Positions 63,119 through 64,000 of a DNA stretch of 64,000 nucleotides are shown in pieces (positions within the stretch are counted from its first letter, which is position 1; each line of letters starts with the position of its first letter). The notes under the pieces are model-generated. The model searched no databases, was not told the origin of the DNA, and saw only the letters and a program-made list of their open reading frames with translations. The translations under genes were made by a program, and so were the position numbers. Source of the DNA: Thermodesulforhabdus norvegica. GTDB lineage: Bacteria; Desulfobacterota; Syntrophobacteria; Syntrophobacterales; Thermodesulforhabdaceae. The stretch is taken from assembly GCF_900114975.1 (NCBI RefSeq), contig NZ_FOUU01000003.1:121636-185635 (forward strand), in the 5' to 3' direction.

Positions 63119-64000
63119 ATGGATCTGCTGAAGGTTGAAAAACCGGGTAGATATGTGGGGATGGAGTACTCCTTCTGTAAAAAACGCTGGGGTGATGCCA
63201 GCGTTCGTTGGGTACTCGTTTTCCCCGACGTGTATGAAGTGGGACTCAGCCATCTCGGGCTTCGTATCATCTACCACAGGCTGAACTCTCTTGAGGGTGT
63301 TCTGGCCGATCGTGCCTATACGCCCTGGCCTGATATGGAAAGGTATTTAAGAAGTCGTAAGGATCCCCTCCTTTCGATAGAACAAAGGGCTCCGCTTTCC
63401 TCTTTTGACTTTGTGGGGTTTAGCCTTCAGTACGAACTCAGCTATACGAACATACTTACCGTGCTTGATCTTTCCGGTATACCTCTACGGGCGGCCGAGC
63501 GAAGCGAAAGAGATCCCCTGGTGGTTGCCGGAGGTAGCTGCGTTTTTCATGCGGAACCGGTAGCCGAGGTGTTTGATTTGATGGTTATCGGTGAGGGGGA
63601 AGAGGTCGTTGTTGAACTGGTGGAACTCTACAGGAAGTGGAAAAAAGAGGGGGGAACGCGCCGGGGTTTCCTTGAAGAGGCCCGCTCAATACCGGGAGTC
63701 TATGTGCCGGCTTTTTTCTCGCCTGTTTACTCTCCTGCCGGTCGCCTGGCCGATATAAAACCTTTATTCCCCGACTATACCGGTGTAAGCAAAAGGATTG
63801 TCGCGGATCTCGACGGTGGATCCATCGATGCAGAAGGGGACATCATTCCCGTTATGGGAATTGTCCATGACAGGCTCACGGTGGAAATTGCCAGAGGCTG
63901 TACGAGAGGGTGCAGGTTCTGTCAGGCAGGATATATCTATCGCCCCGTAAGAGAGTTGAGCCCGGGTAGGGTGATCGAGAGAGTGTTAAGGGGGGTTGAG
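63119..64000 (+). CDS. Radical SAM protein, 3' end beyond window
   Basis: 294 codons are visible from ATG 63119, and the frame stays open to base 64000. N-terminal part resembles B12-binding-like radical SAM proteins (VRWVLVFPDVYEVGLSHLG, FVGFSLQYELSYTN, VVAGGSCVFHAEP), followed by the cluster motif RGCTRGCRFCQAGYIYRP (C-x3-C-x2-C). This matches the TIGR03960 radical SAM family of unknown role, often fused to or next to a TIGR03936-type protein. Ribosome site weak. Confidence 0.85.
   Translation, partial: MDLLKVEKPGRYVGMEYSFCKKRWGDASVRWVLVFPDVYEVGLSHLGLRIIYHRLNSLEGVLADRAYTPWPDMERYLRSRKDPLLSIEQRAPLSSFDFVGFSLQYELSYTNILTVLDLSGIPLRAAERSERDPLVVAGGSCVFHAEPVAEVFDLMVIGEGEEVVVELVELYRKWKKEGGTRRGFLEEARSIPGVYVPAFFSPVYSPAGRLADIKPLFPDYTGVSKRIVADLDGGSIDAEGDIIPVMGIVHDRLTVEIARGCTRGCRFCQAGYIYRPVRELSPGRVIERVLRGVE

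Overview
The window looks like chromosomal DNA of a Gram-negative, anaerobic, sulfate-reducing bacterium of the former Deltaproteobacteria. A Syntrophobacterales-like relative is my best guess, but this rests on gene content only. The main evidence is a complete dsrMKJOP operon (membrane electron-transfer complex of dissimilatory sulfite reduction), an outer-membrane set (Tol-Pal, Omp85), and an isovalerate/leucine-type acyl-CoA degradation cluster. Apart from two islands, composition is fairly uniform and moderately GC-rich.

Layout. 1-552: 3' part of a coiled-coil/PD-(D/E)XK-like protein. 750-5621: a four-gene set behind a good sigma-70-like promoter, coding for a small MazF-fold-like protein, an ECF-like sigma factor, a zinc-motif plus MazF-fold-like anti-sigma candidate, and a protein with a Lon-type Ser-Lys protease domain and a long helical C-terminus. 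This set parallels the CRISPR-linked CalpL/CalpT/CalpS protease-anti-sigma-sigma cascade, but has no visible CRISPR and no recognisable SAVED sensor. It is the most interesting system in the window. 5622-6601 is a gene-free gap. 6602-11730: UvrD-type helicase, a small protein, purC, a ParB-like protein and an SPL-like radical SAM protein. 11956-16625: acyl-CoA dehydrogenase, enoyl-CoA hydratase, carboxyltransferase and HMG-CoA-lyase-like genes. 16673-18422: a membrane protein, a DciA-like protein and a cupin.

Minus strand 18500-35031: trpB2; dsrMKJOP preceded by an RsbRD-like protein, a His-rich small protein and an RnfB-GltD fusion; a hybrid PAS histidine kinase; then rsmG-mnmE-jag-yidC-yidD-rnpA-rpmH, the block that often lies near bacterial replication origins. 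One perfect DnaA box lies at the rnpA start, but dnaA is not in the window.

35136-43244: an AT-rich surface-polysaccharide island with a 966-residue methyltransferase-glycosyltransferase-methyltransferase-sulfotransferase fusion, a second sulfotransferase and two glycosyltransferases. Its right edge appears to lie inside the last glycosyltransferase gene.

43246-55937 (minus): a long colinear run ndk-mltD-sir2-tolQRAB-pal-cpoB-omp85-DUF4301-unknown-apbE. 56077-57558 (minus) is glgA. 57642-64000 (plus) holds ispG, relA, an M24 peptidase, an EcfT/CbiQ-like membrane protein and the start of a radical SAM protein cut by the window edge.
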